Assembly (NCBI GenBank): GCA_002428085.1
Contig: DJAA01000059.1
Location: forward strand, 47,538 to 62,836
DNA from: Sulfurimonas sp. UBA6014
Lineage (GTDB): Bacteria > Campylobacterota > Campylobacteria > Campylobacterales > Sulfurimonadaceae
Direction: 5' to 3'
Length of the DNA stretch: 15,299 bases
The translations under genes and the position numbers were made by a program. Of this stretch, positions 7,269 to 14,419 are shown one piece after another. The notes beneath the pieces are model-generated. The model ran no database searches. It saw nothing but the letters and a program-made list of their open reading frames with translations, and was not told where the DNA came from. Positions within the stretch are counted from its first letter, which is position 1, and the number at the start of each line of letters is the position of its first letter.

Positions 7269-7296
7269 TTTACCAAGGAATTACTTCCTTGGTAAA
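7269..7296 (+). repeat. Perfect 12-bp inverted repeat ending in the murI ribosome binding site
   Basis: TTTACCAAGGAA (7269-7280) and its exact complement TTCCTTGGTAAA (7285-7296) enclose a TTAC loop. The 3' arm runs straight into AAAGGAG, the murI Shine-Dalgarno (7294-7300), sharing its AAA. There is no T run on either strand behind the stem, so it is not a standard intrinsic terminator. It could control access to the ribosome binding site or protect or process the rho-murI transcript. The structure is seen; its role is inferred. Confidence 0.8.
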
Positions 7297-7308
7297 GGAG
7301 ACATATAT

Positions 7309-8055
7309 ATGAAAGTCGGAGTATTTGATAGCGGAATCGGTGGTTTAACAGTTGTAAAATCTTTACTTGAACATCAGCTTTTTGAAGAGATTGTTTACTT
7401 TGGAGACACGGCTCGCGTCCCTTATGGTATTAAAGACAAAAACACGATTATTCGCTATGCCATTGAAGCAGTAGAATTTTTTAAAAACTTTGAACTTGAC
7501 CTCATCGTTGTTGCTTGCAATACTGTGAGTGCATACGCACTGGAGGAGATGAGAGAAAATGCTACTTGCCCTGTTATTGGGGTTGTAGAAGCGGGTATTT
7601 TAGCCACATCCAATGCGCTCAAAGACAAAAATTCCAATATTCTAGTGCTCGGAACAAAAGCAACTATCAGTTCCAAAGCCTATGAAACAGGTTTAAATGC
7701 TTTAGGATTTTGCAACCTTCAAACAAAAGCAACAGGGCTTTTTGTCCCACTTGTTGAAGAGGAAATTTATGATGGTGAAATCATCGAAGCAACATTGCGA
7801 CACTACTTCAGCAATATAACTCTGCCGCATGCCATCATTTTAGGATGTACACACTTTCCACTCCTCTCAAAAGCTCTGCAAAATTATTTTGGCAAAAACA
7901 TTATACTCATCCATTCAGGAGATGCAATTGTGGAACATTTGGGGGAAAAGTTTGATTTTCACACAAAACACCAAAATCCAAAAGTCCAATTTTTTGCTTC
8001 CGAAAATCCAGAGGCACTCAGAAAAATCGCTAAAAAATGGTTGCATTTAGCTTAA
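7309..8055 (+). CDS. murI: Glutamate racemase
   Basis: The 248-residue protein is MurI, which makes D-glutamate for peptidoglycan in a cofactor-free reaction using two cysteines. Both are present: C70 in VACNT and C180 in GCTHFPLL. Also visible are FDSGIGG at residues 6-12, the GDTARVPYG loop (32-40), and GVVEAG (91-96). Length is normal. The start has a strong AAAGGAG 8 nt upstream, next to a perfect 12-bp hairpin that may influence translation. It lies 89 nt behind rho without an obvious terminator between, so read-through from rho is likely. The next gene begins 46 nt downstream. Identity is firm. Confidence 0.97.
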   Translation: MKVGVFDSGIGGLTVVKSLLEHQLFEEIVYFGDTARVPYGIKDKNTIIRYAIEAVEFFKNFELDLIVVACNTVSAYALEEMRENATCPVIGVVEAGILATSNALKDKNSNILVLGTKATISSKAYETGLNALGFCNLQTKATGLFVPLVEEEIYDGEIIEATLRHYFSNITLPHAIILGCTHFPLLSKALQNYFGKNIILIHSGDAIVEHLGEKFDFHTKHQNPKVQFFASENPEALRKIAKKWLHLA

Positions 8056-8089
8056 GCTCTCATGTAACCCTTTAGAAATATCCTTTCGT

Positions 8090-8095
8090 TAACAT
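8090..8095 (+). promoter_or_regulatory. Candidate -10 box ahead of the EAL-CBS-GGDEF gene (possibly leaderless)
   Basis: TAACAT lies exactly 6 nt before the ATG at 8102, the same geometry as in front of surE, and there is no Shine-Dalgarno between murI and this gene. No convincing -35 is seen. A motif match of modest strength. Confidence 0.3.
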
Positions 8096-8101
8096 ACTTT
8101 T

Positions 8102-9865
8102 ATGAAAAACGAACTATCAAATAAATGGCTTCAAAGACTTGATGAGCTAGATATAGCTTTTCAACCTATCATAAATATAAACAGTGGAAAAATTTTTGCC
8201 GTTGAGGCTCTCCTTAGAAATTATAAAGAGATAGGCTTTGACTCTATTTTTGCAGTTTTTGACAAAGTATATGAAGAGCATATTTTATATACTTTTGACC
8301 TCAAACTCAGAGAAAAAGCCATCAAAAAATTTACCACTATCGAGGGGTATCAAGATTTAAAATTGTTCTATAATTTAGACAACAGACTTCTTGCTATGCC
8401 CAATTTTTCAGATGGAAATACCAATAAAATTTTAGAAGCATACCATGTCTCAAAAGATCATATCTGCTTTGAGATATCAGAGAGACATGAGATTTTAAAA
8501 AATTGTAACCTCGAAGAGGCTATTGCTCACTACAAAAAAGATGATTTTTGCATCGCTATAGATGACTTTGGAGTTGGGTATAGTGGATACAAACTTTTAT
8601 ACGACAGTAATCCCGATATCATTAAAATTGATAGATATTTTCTCCAAAATATCGAGTTGCATAAAAAGAAAAAAACAATGCTCAAAAGCATCGTCAATCT
8701 TGCCATACAACTAGGGATAAATGTCATTGCAGAAGGGGTAGAGACACAAGAAGAGTTCTTTATCTGCAAAGAGATTGGGTGTCATTATATTCAAGGGTAT
8801 TTTATACAAAAACCAACAAAAATTGTCACAAAAATTCAAGAGAGTTATCCACATATTATTCAATTAATAGGCAAAAATAAAAGAAAACAAGAAGAATCTT
8901 ATAAAATAGAAAAAACTATCCTTAAGATTGAACCTTTAACGCTTAACAACACTATGACTGATGTTATTAATTATTTCAATATTCATAAAAATGCCGAGAT
9001 TATCCCTATCTTAGATAAATTTAATCAGCCCCTTGGATTACTTCAAGAGAGAGAGCTAAAAAACTATATCTACTCTCCTTATGGAAGATCTATTTTACTC
9101 AACAAAAACATCAACAAATCAAAGCTCAAGCATCTCCTCTCTCCATGTCCTGCTATAGATATAAACAGTAGTTTATCAACTATTATTGAGCTCTATTCTA
9201 ACTCTCCAGAGACAGTAGGCATTCTTATCACAAAAAAGGGAGCATACTATGGTTTTCTCACTTCACGAGCCATCATCGAGATTATGCATGATCAAAATAT
9301 TCTCCATGCAAGAGAGCAAAATCCACTCACAAAACTTCCTGGAAACAGAATGATAGAAGAGTATATTGACCATGCCACAGACCATAGCGAAAGTCATATT
9401 TTATGCTACTTTGATTTAGACAACTTCAAAGCATTTAATGATGTGTATGGTTTTAGAAATGGGGATAGAGTGATACTTCTTTTTGCGGATATTATGAAAA
9501 AAGATTTAGACACCTCTTTTTTTATAGCCCATATTGGAGGCGATGATTTCTTTTGCTCTGTCAAGCTTGAAAACGACGCTATGCAAGAGACACGACTGCA
9601 AAATATCATCTATATCATAAAAAAATTTACAAATGATGTAAAGTCATTTTACTCTCAAGAAGATAAAGAAAATGGATTTATTTTATCAAAAGATAGGGAA
9701 GGCAACGATAAAAAATTTGAACTCCTCACCGTCAGCGCATCGGTTATCATCATAGAAGCGCATAGTAAATTTAAATCTTTAAATACAATCCACTCTCTCC
9801 TAGCTTTGCAAAAAAAAGTTGCCAAACAAGAACAAGAACACATATCCATCACCTCATTACTTTAG
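8102..9865 (+). CDS. Cyclic-di-GMP protein with EAL, CBS-pair and GGDEF domains
   Basis: This 587-residue soluble protein carries, in order, an EAL phosphodiesterase domain (about 15-245), a CBS pair (about 275-400) and a GGDEF domain (about 405-560). The EAL catalytic set looks complete: E35-A36-L37, N91, E124 (FEISER), D154-D155 (IDDFG), K175/D177, E211 (AEGVET) and Q231 (QGY), so cleavage of c-di-GMP is likely. The GGDEF domain has the expected NPLTKLPGN and FDLDNFK segments, but its signature reads GGDDF (479-483), placing Asp where the catalytic Glu normally sits, and no RxxD inhibitory site precedes it. It may be a weak cyclase or a GTP-sensing regulatory domain. The CBS pair could bind an adenine nucleotide. 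It lacks membrane segments. It starts 46 nt behind murI without a Shine-Dalgarno. Confidence 0.92.
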   Translation: MKNELSNKWLQRLDELDIAFQPIININSGKIFAVEALLRNYKEIGFDSIFAVFDKVYEEHILYTFDLKLREKAIKKFTTIEGYQDLKLFYNLDNRLLAMPNFSDGNTNKILEAYHVSKDHICFEISERHEILKNCNLEEAIAHYKKDDFCIAIDDFGVGYSGYKLLYDSNPDIIKIDRYFLQNIELHKKKKTMLKSIVNLAIQLGINVIAEGVETQEEFFICKEIGCHYIQGYFIQKPTKIVTKIQESYPHIIQLIGKNKRKQEESYKIEKTILKIEPLTLNNTMTDVINYFNIHKNAEIIPILDKFNQPLGLLQERELKNYIYSPYGRSILLNKNINKSKLKHLLSPCPAIDINSSLSTIIELYSNSPETVGILITKKGAYYGFLTSRAIIEIMHDQNILHAREQNPLTKLPGNRMIEEYIDHATDHSESHILCYFDLDNFKAFNDVYGFRNGDRVILLFADIMKKDLDTSFFIAHIGGDDFFCSVKLENDAMQETRLQNIIYIIKKFTNDVKSFYSQEDKENGFILSKDREGNDKKFELLTVSASVIIIEAHSKFKSLNTIHSLLALQKKVAKQEQEHISITSLL

Positions 9866-9888
9866 TTTAACCCTTAAAATGGTAAAAT
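9861..9888 (+). promoter_or_regulatory. Candidate promoter of dnaX
   Basis: TTTAGT (9861-9866), 16 bp, and TAAAAT (9883-9888), with TGG in front of the -10 resembling an extended -10 element. Transcription would begin near 9895. That is downstream of the GTG at 9890 and upstream of the TTG at 9917, which supports the TTG as the dnaX start for this transcript. Confidence 0.4.
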
Positions 9889-9903
9889 CGTGCCAATTCA
9901 AAA

Positions 9904-9908
9904 TGGAG
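9904..9908 (+). promoter_or_regulatory. Ribosome binding site that decides the dnaX start
   Basis: TGGAG here is followed by 8 nt and then TTG at 9917. The alternative GTG at 9890 has no comparable site. DnaX proteins normally begin only a few residues before the conserved LARKYRP, which also fits the TTG. Confidence 0.55.
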
Positions 9909-9916
9909 CATTTGGC

Positions 9917-11623
9917 TTGAAAGAGACTTCTGAAGTATTAGCTAGAAAATATCGCCCTACAAACTTTAATGAACTTATTGGACAAGAGACCATTGCCCAA
10001 ACCCTTTCACTTGCACTTGACTCTAACCGTCTCTCTCATGCCTATCTTTTTTCAGGACTTAGAGGAAGTGGAAAAACATCCACTGCTCGCATATTTGCAA
10101 AGGCTCTCATTTGTGAAAAGGGAATAAGCCGAATGCCTTGTGGGATTTGTCAAAACTGCATACTCTCCCTTGAAGGACGCCATATGGATATTGTCGAGAT
10201 GGATGCTGCTTCAAATCGCGGCATAGACGATATTCGCGACCTTGTTGAGCAAACTAAATACAAACCTTCTACCGCAAGATTTAAAATCTTTATTATAGAT
10301 GAAGTCCATATGCTTACCCCGCAGGCATTTAATGCACTTTTAAAGACCCTTGAAGAGCCACCTTCTTATGTCAAGTTTATTTTAGCAACAACAGATCCAC
10401 TCAAAATTCCTGCAACAATTTTGAGTCGCTCACAGCACTTTCGATTTAAAAGTATCGCAACTACCAAAATAGTTGACCACTTAATTTACATCCTCCATGA
10501 TAAAAAAATAGAGTATGAAAAAGAGGCTTTAGAGATACTCGCAAGAAGTGGAAGTGGAAGTTTAAGAGACACGCTCACTCTGCTTGACCAAGCCATTATC
10601 TACTCTAAAAATCATGTCGATGTCAAAACAGTCACCGATATGCTGGGGCTTGTTGACCCTCAATTTATTGCCGATTTGTTTAGCGCCATCTTTGCCAAAG
10701 ACTATGCGCAGATTATCACATTTACTAAAATACTCCAAGAGTATGAAGCAGAGATGGTTCTTGATGAGCTTATAGCCTATCTTAAAGATAAAATGTACAA
10801 TCAAGACGCCCTTTTTTCTACCTTGGTATTAGACAGATTTTTTCGGATTTTAAGTGATTCAAAATACCTCTTTAGCATCAATGCTGATGGCTCCTTTGTC
10901 TTGTCACTTGTTTTTTTCAAAATGGTTGAAGCCCTTCGTATCAAAGAAATCGACCAGATGATAGAATCCCTTCAAAAAGAGATTCAACGCCCAGACATTG
11001 CAACGATAAAAATACAAACAGCAACGCCAGAGCGAGCCCCAAAAGTAGAAGAGATTTCAGATACTCATCCTCCACAAGAAGAGCTTTTTGACAAACTTAT
11101 CCTTAAAATAAAAGACAGAAATTCTGACCTCGGGGAATGTTTTACCCGCTATATTAGATTTATCTCTTATGAAAATAATCTCTTAACCTGGGAGAGCTGT
11201 GCAAATGAGGAGTGCAAAAAATCTCTAAATCACGGCTATTCCGTTATCAAACAGCTTGTTCGTGAACTTTTTGGTTTTGAGACAAAAATCAAAGGGATTG
11301 CTTGTTCGCAGCAAATAGAAGAAAAAAAAAATGACGATGCACTAGAAAAACTGCAACAAAATAGTTTTGATGCAGTTGACTTAGAGATAAAAAGCACACC
11401 AAATCCATACGTCATCGCACAACCTTCCATGACAAACGCACAAAGCACCTCCATGATAGAAGATGCCGAGATGGGTGGAAGTGGGAGCTGCATAGGAGAT
11501 GTCTCAATAAATAGCCAAGCGACAAAAGAACTCAATGGTACAGACATCACGCAAGAGCCCATGATTCAAAAAGCCATCGAATTATTTGAGGCTAGAAAAA
11601 TTACTGTTCAATCAAAAATATAG
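9917..11623 (+). CDS. dnaX: DNA polymerase III subunit tau/gamma (clamp loader)
   Basis: The protein has 568 residues from the preferred TTG start (577 if GTG at 9890 is used). It is the motor of the clamp loader that places the beta clamp on DNA. It shows LARKYRP (8-14), Walker A GLRGSGKT (47-54), the zinc motif C66-x8-C75-x2-C78-x2-C81, the DEVH Walker B (128-131), and the arginine-finger loop ILSRSQHF, with SRS in place of the usual SRC. The sensor-2 motif GSLRDTLTLLDQA and a collar domain follow. Around residues 390-460 there is a domain that resembles the polymerase-binding end of tau. The last 95 residues are low in complexity and end in a charged IELFEARK tail. Codons 469-472 contain ten A residues that may allow slippage to a shorter product. 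It converges with the kinase gene across 13 nt. Confidence 0.96.
   Translation: MKETSEVLARKYRPTNFNELIGQETIAQTLSLALDSNRLSHAYLFSGLRGSGKTSTARIFAKALICEKGISRMPCGICQNCILSLEGRHMDIVEMDAASNRGIDDIRDLVEQTKYKPSTARFKIFIIDEVHMLTPQAFNALLKTLEEPPSYVKFILATTDPLKIPATILSRSQHFRFKSIATTKIVDHLIYILHDKKIEYEKEALEILARSGSGSLRDTLTLLDQAIIYSKNHVDVKTVTDMLGLVDPQFIADLFSAIFAKDYAQIITFTKILQEYEAEMVLDELIAYLKDKMYNQDALFSTLVLDRFFRILSDSKYLFSINADGSFVLSLVFFKMVEALRIKEIDQMIESLQKEIQRPDIATIKIQTATPERAPKVEEISDTHPPQEELFDKLILKIKDRNSDLGECFTRYIRFISYENNLLTWESCANEECKKSLNHGYSVIKQLVRELFGFETKIKGIACSQQIEEKKNDDALEKLQQNSFDAVDLEIKSTPNPYVIAQPSMTNAQSTSMIEDAEMGGSGSCIGDVSINSQATKELNGTDITQEPMIQKAIELFEARKITVQSKI
11322..11331 (+). other. A10 tract in dnaX, candidate slippage site
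   Basis: Ten consecutive A residues span codons 469-472 of dnaX. A -1 shift (or one added A in the mRNA) reads TGA at 11332-11334 immediately, giving 472 residues. A +1 shift (or one lost A) reads four codons and then TAG at 11343-11345. No Shine-Dalgarno-like stimulator upstream or strong hairpin downstream was seen, so transcriptional slippage is more likely than ribosomal frameshifting if it happens at all. Confidence 0.4.
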
Positions 11624-11636
11624 CTTTAAATCACTG

Positions 11637-13031
11637 CTATTGTTTGAGTATCTCTTTAATGTCAAAACTAAAAGTAGAGCCTCTTCCATAAACTGAACTT
11701 ACATGAAGCTCACAATTATGGACTTTTAAACTATTGCTTACCATCGCAAGTCCGATTCCCATAGAGTTATCCCAGCTGTTTTTGTTGACTCTATAAAATT
11801 TCTCCACAACCTTTGGTATATCAACTGGCTTGATTCCTATTCCCTTGTCTATGACGCGCACCAATCCATCTTCAAGCACTAACTCCACATCGGTCTCTGA
11901 ATATTTTAAAGCATTGTCAAGCAAATTAATCAAAACCAGTTCCATCATGGTTTTATCTGCCCGCACAAGAGTGGACTCTGCCCGCAAAATAATATCTCTG
12001 TCTTTATATTTTAAAGATAAATTAGCAACAACTTCTTCACATAAACTCTTCAAATCAAAATCTGTCTCTCTTATCTTTAAATCATTATTTTCAAGTTTAA
12101 CCGACAGGGCAAGCCTGTTTAAAATTTGGATAATTTTTTCACCATTTGAGCTAATTTTTGACAAAAATTTTGAACGAATAGCTAGAGAAATATTTAGGTC
12201 CTCCTCAAGAGTTTGAGCGTATCCCATGATAGAGGCAACAGGATTTTTGAGCTCATGAGAGACAGCCGATAAAATATCTTCTCTTTGTTTATTCATCAAT
12301 CTTAACTTTGCCGTATATTTTCGTTTTTGCTTCTCTCTATTCATCAACTTTTTTACAAGATTTTTTAGCATCAAAGAGATTTCTAAAAATTCATAAAAAT
12401 GACGGATTTTTATCGCTGCTGTGTAGTTTTTATTGGTTATTTCATCTAAAAAGTTTGTAATTTGTTTGATATCATAAACTATTTTTTTGCTCATGACGCG
12501 AGAAAAATAGTAAGCTAAAAACATCACCAGTAAAAAAGCAAAAACTAATTTAGCCCACAAAGAGTAAAAATCTTGCAGAGTCTTCTCTAAACTCATCGAC
12601 AATCTTAAATAGATTGGTTTTTCACGGTAGAGACATTTTTTAGCTACGTACAAAAAATCTGTTTGGAGTGTTTTTGAATAGCGGACAATACACGAAAAAT
12701 CTTCTTGATTGGCTTGCATAATTTCATATCGGTTGCTATGATTTTCCATGGTTCTTTTATCTGCTTGCGTCTCAGCAATCACTACACCATCACCATCAAT
12801 CATGGTAACTCTCAGGTCTGTTTTTTTATGAATCTCACTTGCATATGCCTCTAAATTATCTTGATACAGCATATTTAACTCAATAAGCATCAGAGCATGT
12901 TTTAAATGCTGTTTATTATGCTCAAGGGTACTCTCTTTTAAAGAGAAGTACATAATTACAGAAAACAAAAATAAAGCTCCACCAAAAAGATAGAAAAATT
13001 TAATAAGAAATATTTGATGTATTTTTAACAA
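11637..13031 (-). CDS. PhoR-like membrane sensor histidine kinase
   Basis: The 464-residue protein has a membrane helix at about 10-30, a periplasmic sensor of about 130 residues, a second helix at about 159-176, a linker, and a kinase core. The core is complete: the H box AVSHELKNP with H259, the N box LINLLDNALKYS (N369, N373), G1 DKGIGI (395-400) and G2 GIGLAM (425-430). The periplasmic part contains a VTMIDGDGVVIAET strand pattern followed by MENHSNR, which recalls the sensor of PhoR/WalK-like kinases; the signal itself cannot be read. The start is TTG, overlapping the end of the regulator gene by 7 nt (TTGTTAA), with only a poor ribosome binding site, so translation is probably coupled. 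The gene ends 13 nt from the convergent dnaX stop. Confidence 0.93.
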   Translation of the reverse strand: MLKIHQIFLIKFFYLFGGALFLFSVIMYFSLKESTLEHNKQHLKHALMLIELNMLYQDNLEAYASEIHKKTDLRVTMIDGDGVVIAETQADKRTMENHSNRYEIMQANQEDFSCIVRYSKTLQTDFLYVAKKCLYREKPIYLRLSMSLEKTLQDFYSLWAKLVFAFLLVMFLAYYFSRVMSKKIVYDIKQITNFLDEITNKNYTAAIKIRHFYEFLEISLMLKNLVKKLMNREKQKRKYTAKLRLMNKQREDILSAVSHELKNPVASIMGYAQTLEEDLNISLAIRSKFLSKISSNGEKIIQILNRLALSVKLENNDLKIRETDFDLKSLCEEVVANLSLKYKDRDIILRAESTLVRADKTMMELVLINLLDNALKYSETDVELVLEDGLVRVIDKGIGIKPVDIPKVVEKFYRVNKNSWDNSMGIGLAMVSNSLKVHNCELHVSSVYGRGSTFSFDIKEILKQ

Positions 13032-13699
13032 AGCTTGTACCCAACTCCACGAACTGTCAATATATACTCTTTGGTTTTTGTAGGGTCAATTTTCTCTTTT
13101 AAGCGATTAATGGCGACATTCACCGTTCTGTATTGATACACTTCACTATCTCCCCAAACATTTTCTAAAAGATAATCTCGATTTAAGACACTATTTTTAT
13201 TGCTGATAAATTCATATAAAAGGTCAAATTCCAATTTTGTAACATCAATATTTTTCCCATCAACAAAAAGAGTCCTTGCGCTTTTATCCAGAACTAAATC
13301 TTTATAAACCAAACTCCCCTCATTGTATTTTTTTGCCGTGCGTCGCAGGAGTGCTTTTACTCTGAGTAAAAGTTCTTTCATATTAAACGGCTTCGTCATA
13401 TAGTCGTCCCCGCCTCGCATAAATCCCTCTTCAATATCTGTTTCGGTATCTTTTGCACTTAAAAAAATAACTGGAGTCAAAATATTCTCCCTTCTTAGCT
13501 CGGCCACAAACTCACTTCCCTCTCTGCCAGGAAGATTTCTATCCATGATAAGCAAGTCAATATCTTCTTCTTCTAAAATTTGAGCAACACCTTTTGTATT
13601 TAAAAAACCTACCGTGTCAAACTTTTCTTTAGAAAGAGTGTACTCTATCAACTCCAATAAATCCTCTTCATCTTCTACAATAACTATTTTAGCACTCAT
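13025..13699 (-). CDS. OmpR/PhoB-family response regulator
   Basis: The 224-residue protein has a receiver domain (1-118) and a winged-helix DNA-binding domain (about 128-224). The receiver has the acidic pair E9/D10, the phospho-acceptor D53 (IMDRNLPG), the switch residue S81 in FLSAKD, and K103 in MTKPF. The DNA-binding domain ends in YRTVNVAINRLKEKI and VRGVGYKL, the recognition helix and wing of OmpR-type proteins. It is phosphorylated, by inference, by the kinase encoded just downstream and overlapping its stop. The ATG has a weak AAGGC upstream, with a TATAAA at 13742-13737 as possible -10. It is divergent from a small gene of unknown function across 227 nt, which may contain its own target. 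No phosphate-uptake genes are near, so calling it PhoB is not justified. Confidence 0.95.
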   Translation of the reverse strand: MSAKIVIVEDEEDLLELIEYTLSKEKFDTVGFLNTKGVAQILEEEDIDLLIMDRNLPGREGSEFVAELRRENILTPVIFLSAKDTETDIEEGFMRGGDDYMTKPFNMKELLLRVKALLRRTAKKYNEGSLVYKDLVLDKSARTLFVDGKNIDVTKLEFDLLYEFISNKNSVLNRDYLLENVWGDSEVYQYRTVNVAINRLKEKIDPTKTKEYILTVRGVGYKLC

Positions 13700-13926
13700 A
13701 AAAATTGCCTTTTCTTTCGTACAAAATTAGACTTCTTTTATAACCAAAAACAAACTTGCCAACGTTTCACTAGTGTTAGAGAATCGTTGAGTTTAGTTTT
13801 TAGTGATAAAAGAAATCTATTGTATCTGAGATACATTTCATAATTATTACACATTATTGCTATACATAATCATAAATTAATAATAAAAACCATATAATTG
13901 GAAAATATTATCTTAAGGAAAAGAGA
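13700..13926. promoter_or_regulatory. Divergent intergenic region between the regulator and the 163-residue protein gene
   Basis: This very A+T-rich 227-nt stretch holds promoters for both sides. For the regulator, TATAAA at 13742-13737 on the minus strand is a possible -10. For the plus-strand gene, see the separate -10 entry. CAT(A/T)AT occurs three times at exact 13-nt steps (13839, 13852, 13865), and an 8-bp palindrome CACTAGTG lies at 13768-13775. No gene is visible. Confidence 0.5.
13893..13898 (+). promoter_or_regulatory. -10 box of the 163-residue protein gene
   Basis: A consensus TATAAT stands 28 nt before the GTG start, in A+T-rich sequence without a clear -35. A good AAGGA ribosome binding site at 13915-13919 follows, 7 nt before the start. 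Confidence 0.55.
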
Positions 13927-14418
13927 GTGTTTGTATCATCATACAATACTTACATTAGCACCAACAACCAAGAGCGAACTCAAAAAGAGAGAAGTTCTCT
14001 CTCAAAAGAAGCCTCTGCATTTTCCTTACATCGCGAACAACCTCAAGATATTTTAGGGTACAAAAGTATATCTTTACCTATTGACTATGTAGCCAATAGT
14101 AAAACTTTTGGAAATAAACTCGAACTCACCAGACAAGAACAAGAACTTCTTAACCAAGAAGAAAGTGGGCTATCAAAATCAAAAGAGCTAACAAAAGAGT
14201 TTATAAATCAAAATACTATAAAAAGTGCACAAGTGGCATATCAAGAGGGGATAAAACTCTTTAGTATTTTAAGAAAGACTCACCAAACTATAGATCAAAC
14301 ACCTTCTATAGATGTAAATTACCCTACAAATATTCAAGAAATTCAAGAACAAAATCTACGTCATGTTATGGTAAATACTTATCTCTCAAACGATAAGTAT
14401 TACCAGATAACAGCATAA
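13927..14418 (+). CDS. Small soluble protein of unknown function
   Basis: I do not recognise this 163-residue protein. It starts with GTG, chosen because AAGGA lies 7 nt before it, a TATAAT stands further upstream, and no other start codon is close. There is no signal peptide, membrane segment or cysteine. The N-terminal 40 residues are rich in Ser, Asn, Gln and Glu; residues 64-120 are probably helical with many K, E and Q; and the end is a conserved-looking RHVMVNTYLSNDKYYQITA. The short N-terminal SSYNTY is faintly like the SYSLDAY start of the other unknown protein at 5230, which may be chance. It is divergent from the two-component regulator gene, so regulation by it is possible. It ends one nucleotide from the convergent stop of the secreted fibrinogen-like protein. 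Confidence 0.75.
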   Translation: MFVSSYNTYISTNNQERTQKERSSLSKEASAFSLHREQPQDILGYKSISLPIDYVANSKTFGNKLELTRQEQELLNQEESGLSKSKELTKEFINQNTIKSAQVAYQEGIKLFSILRKTHQTIDQTPSIDVNYPTNIQEIQEQNLRHVMVNTYLSNDKYYQITA

Positions 14419-14419
14419 A

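Noticed and set aside
7269..7300. Hairpin after rho as an intrinsic terminator
   Set aside because: No T run follows the stem on either strand and the 3' arm merges with the murI ribosome binding site.
11830..12216. Open frame antisense to the sensor kinase
   Set aside because: Serine-rich shadow of the kinase coding sequence, without start signal or family resemblance.
13764..13779. Campylobacter-type pho box (GTTTC-N6-GTTTC)
   Set aside because: The second half reads GTTAG, only three of five bases match, and the N6 is not A-rich.
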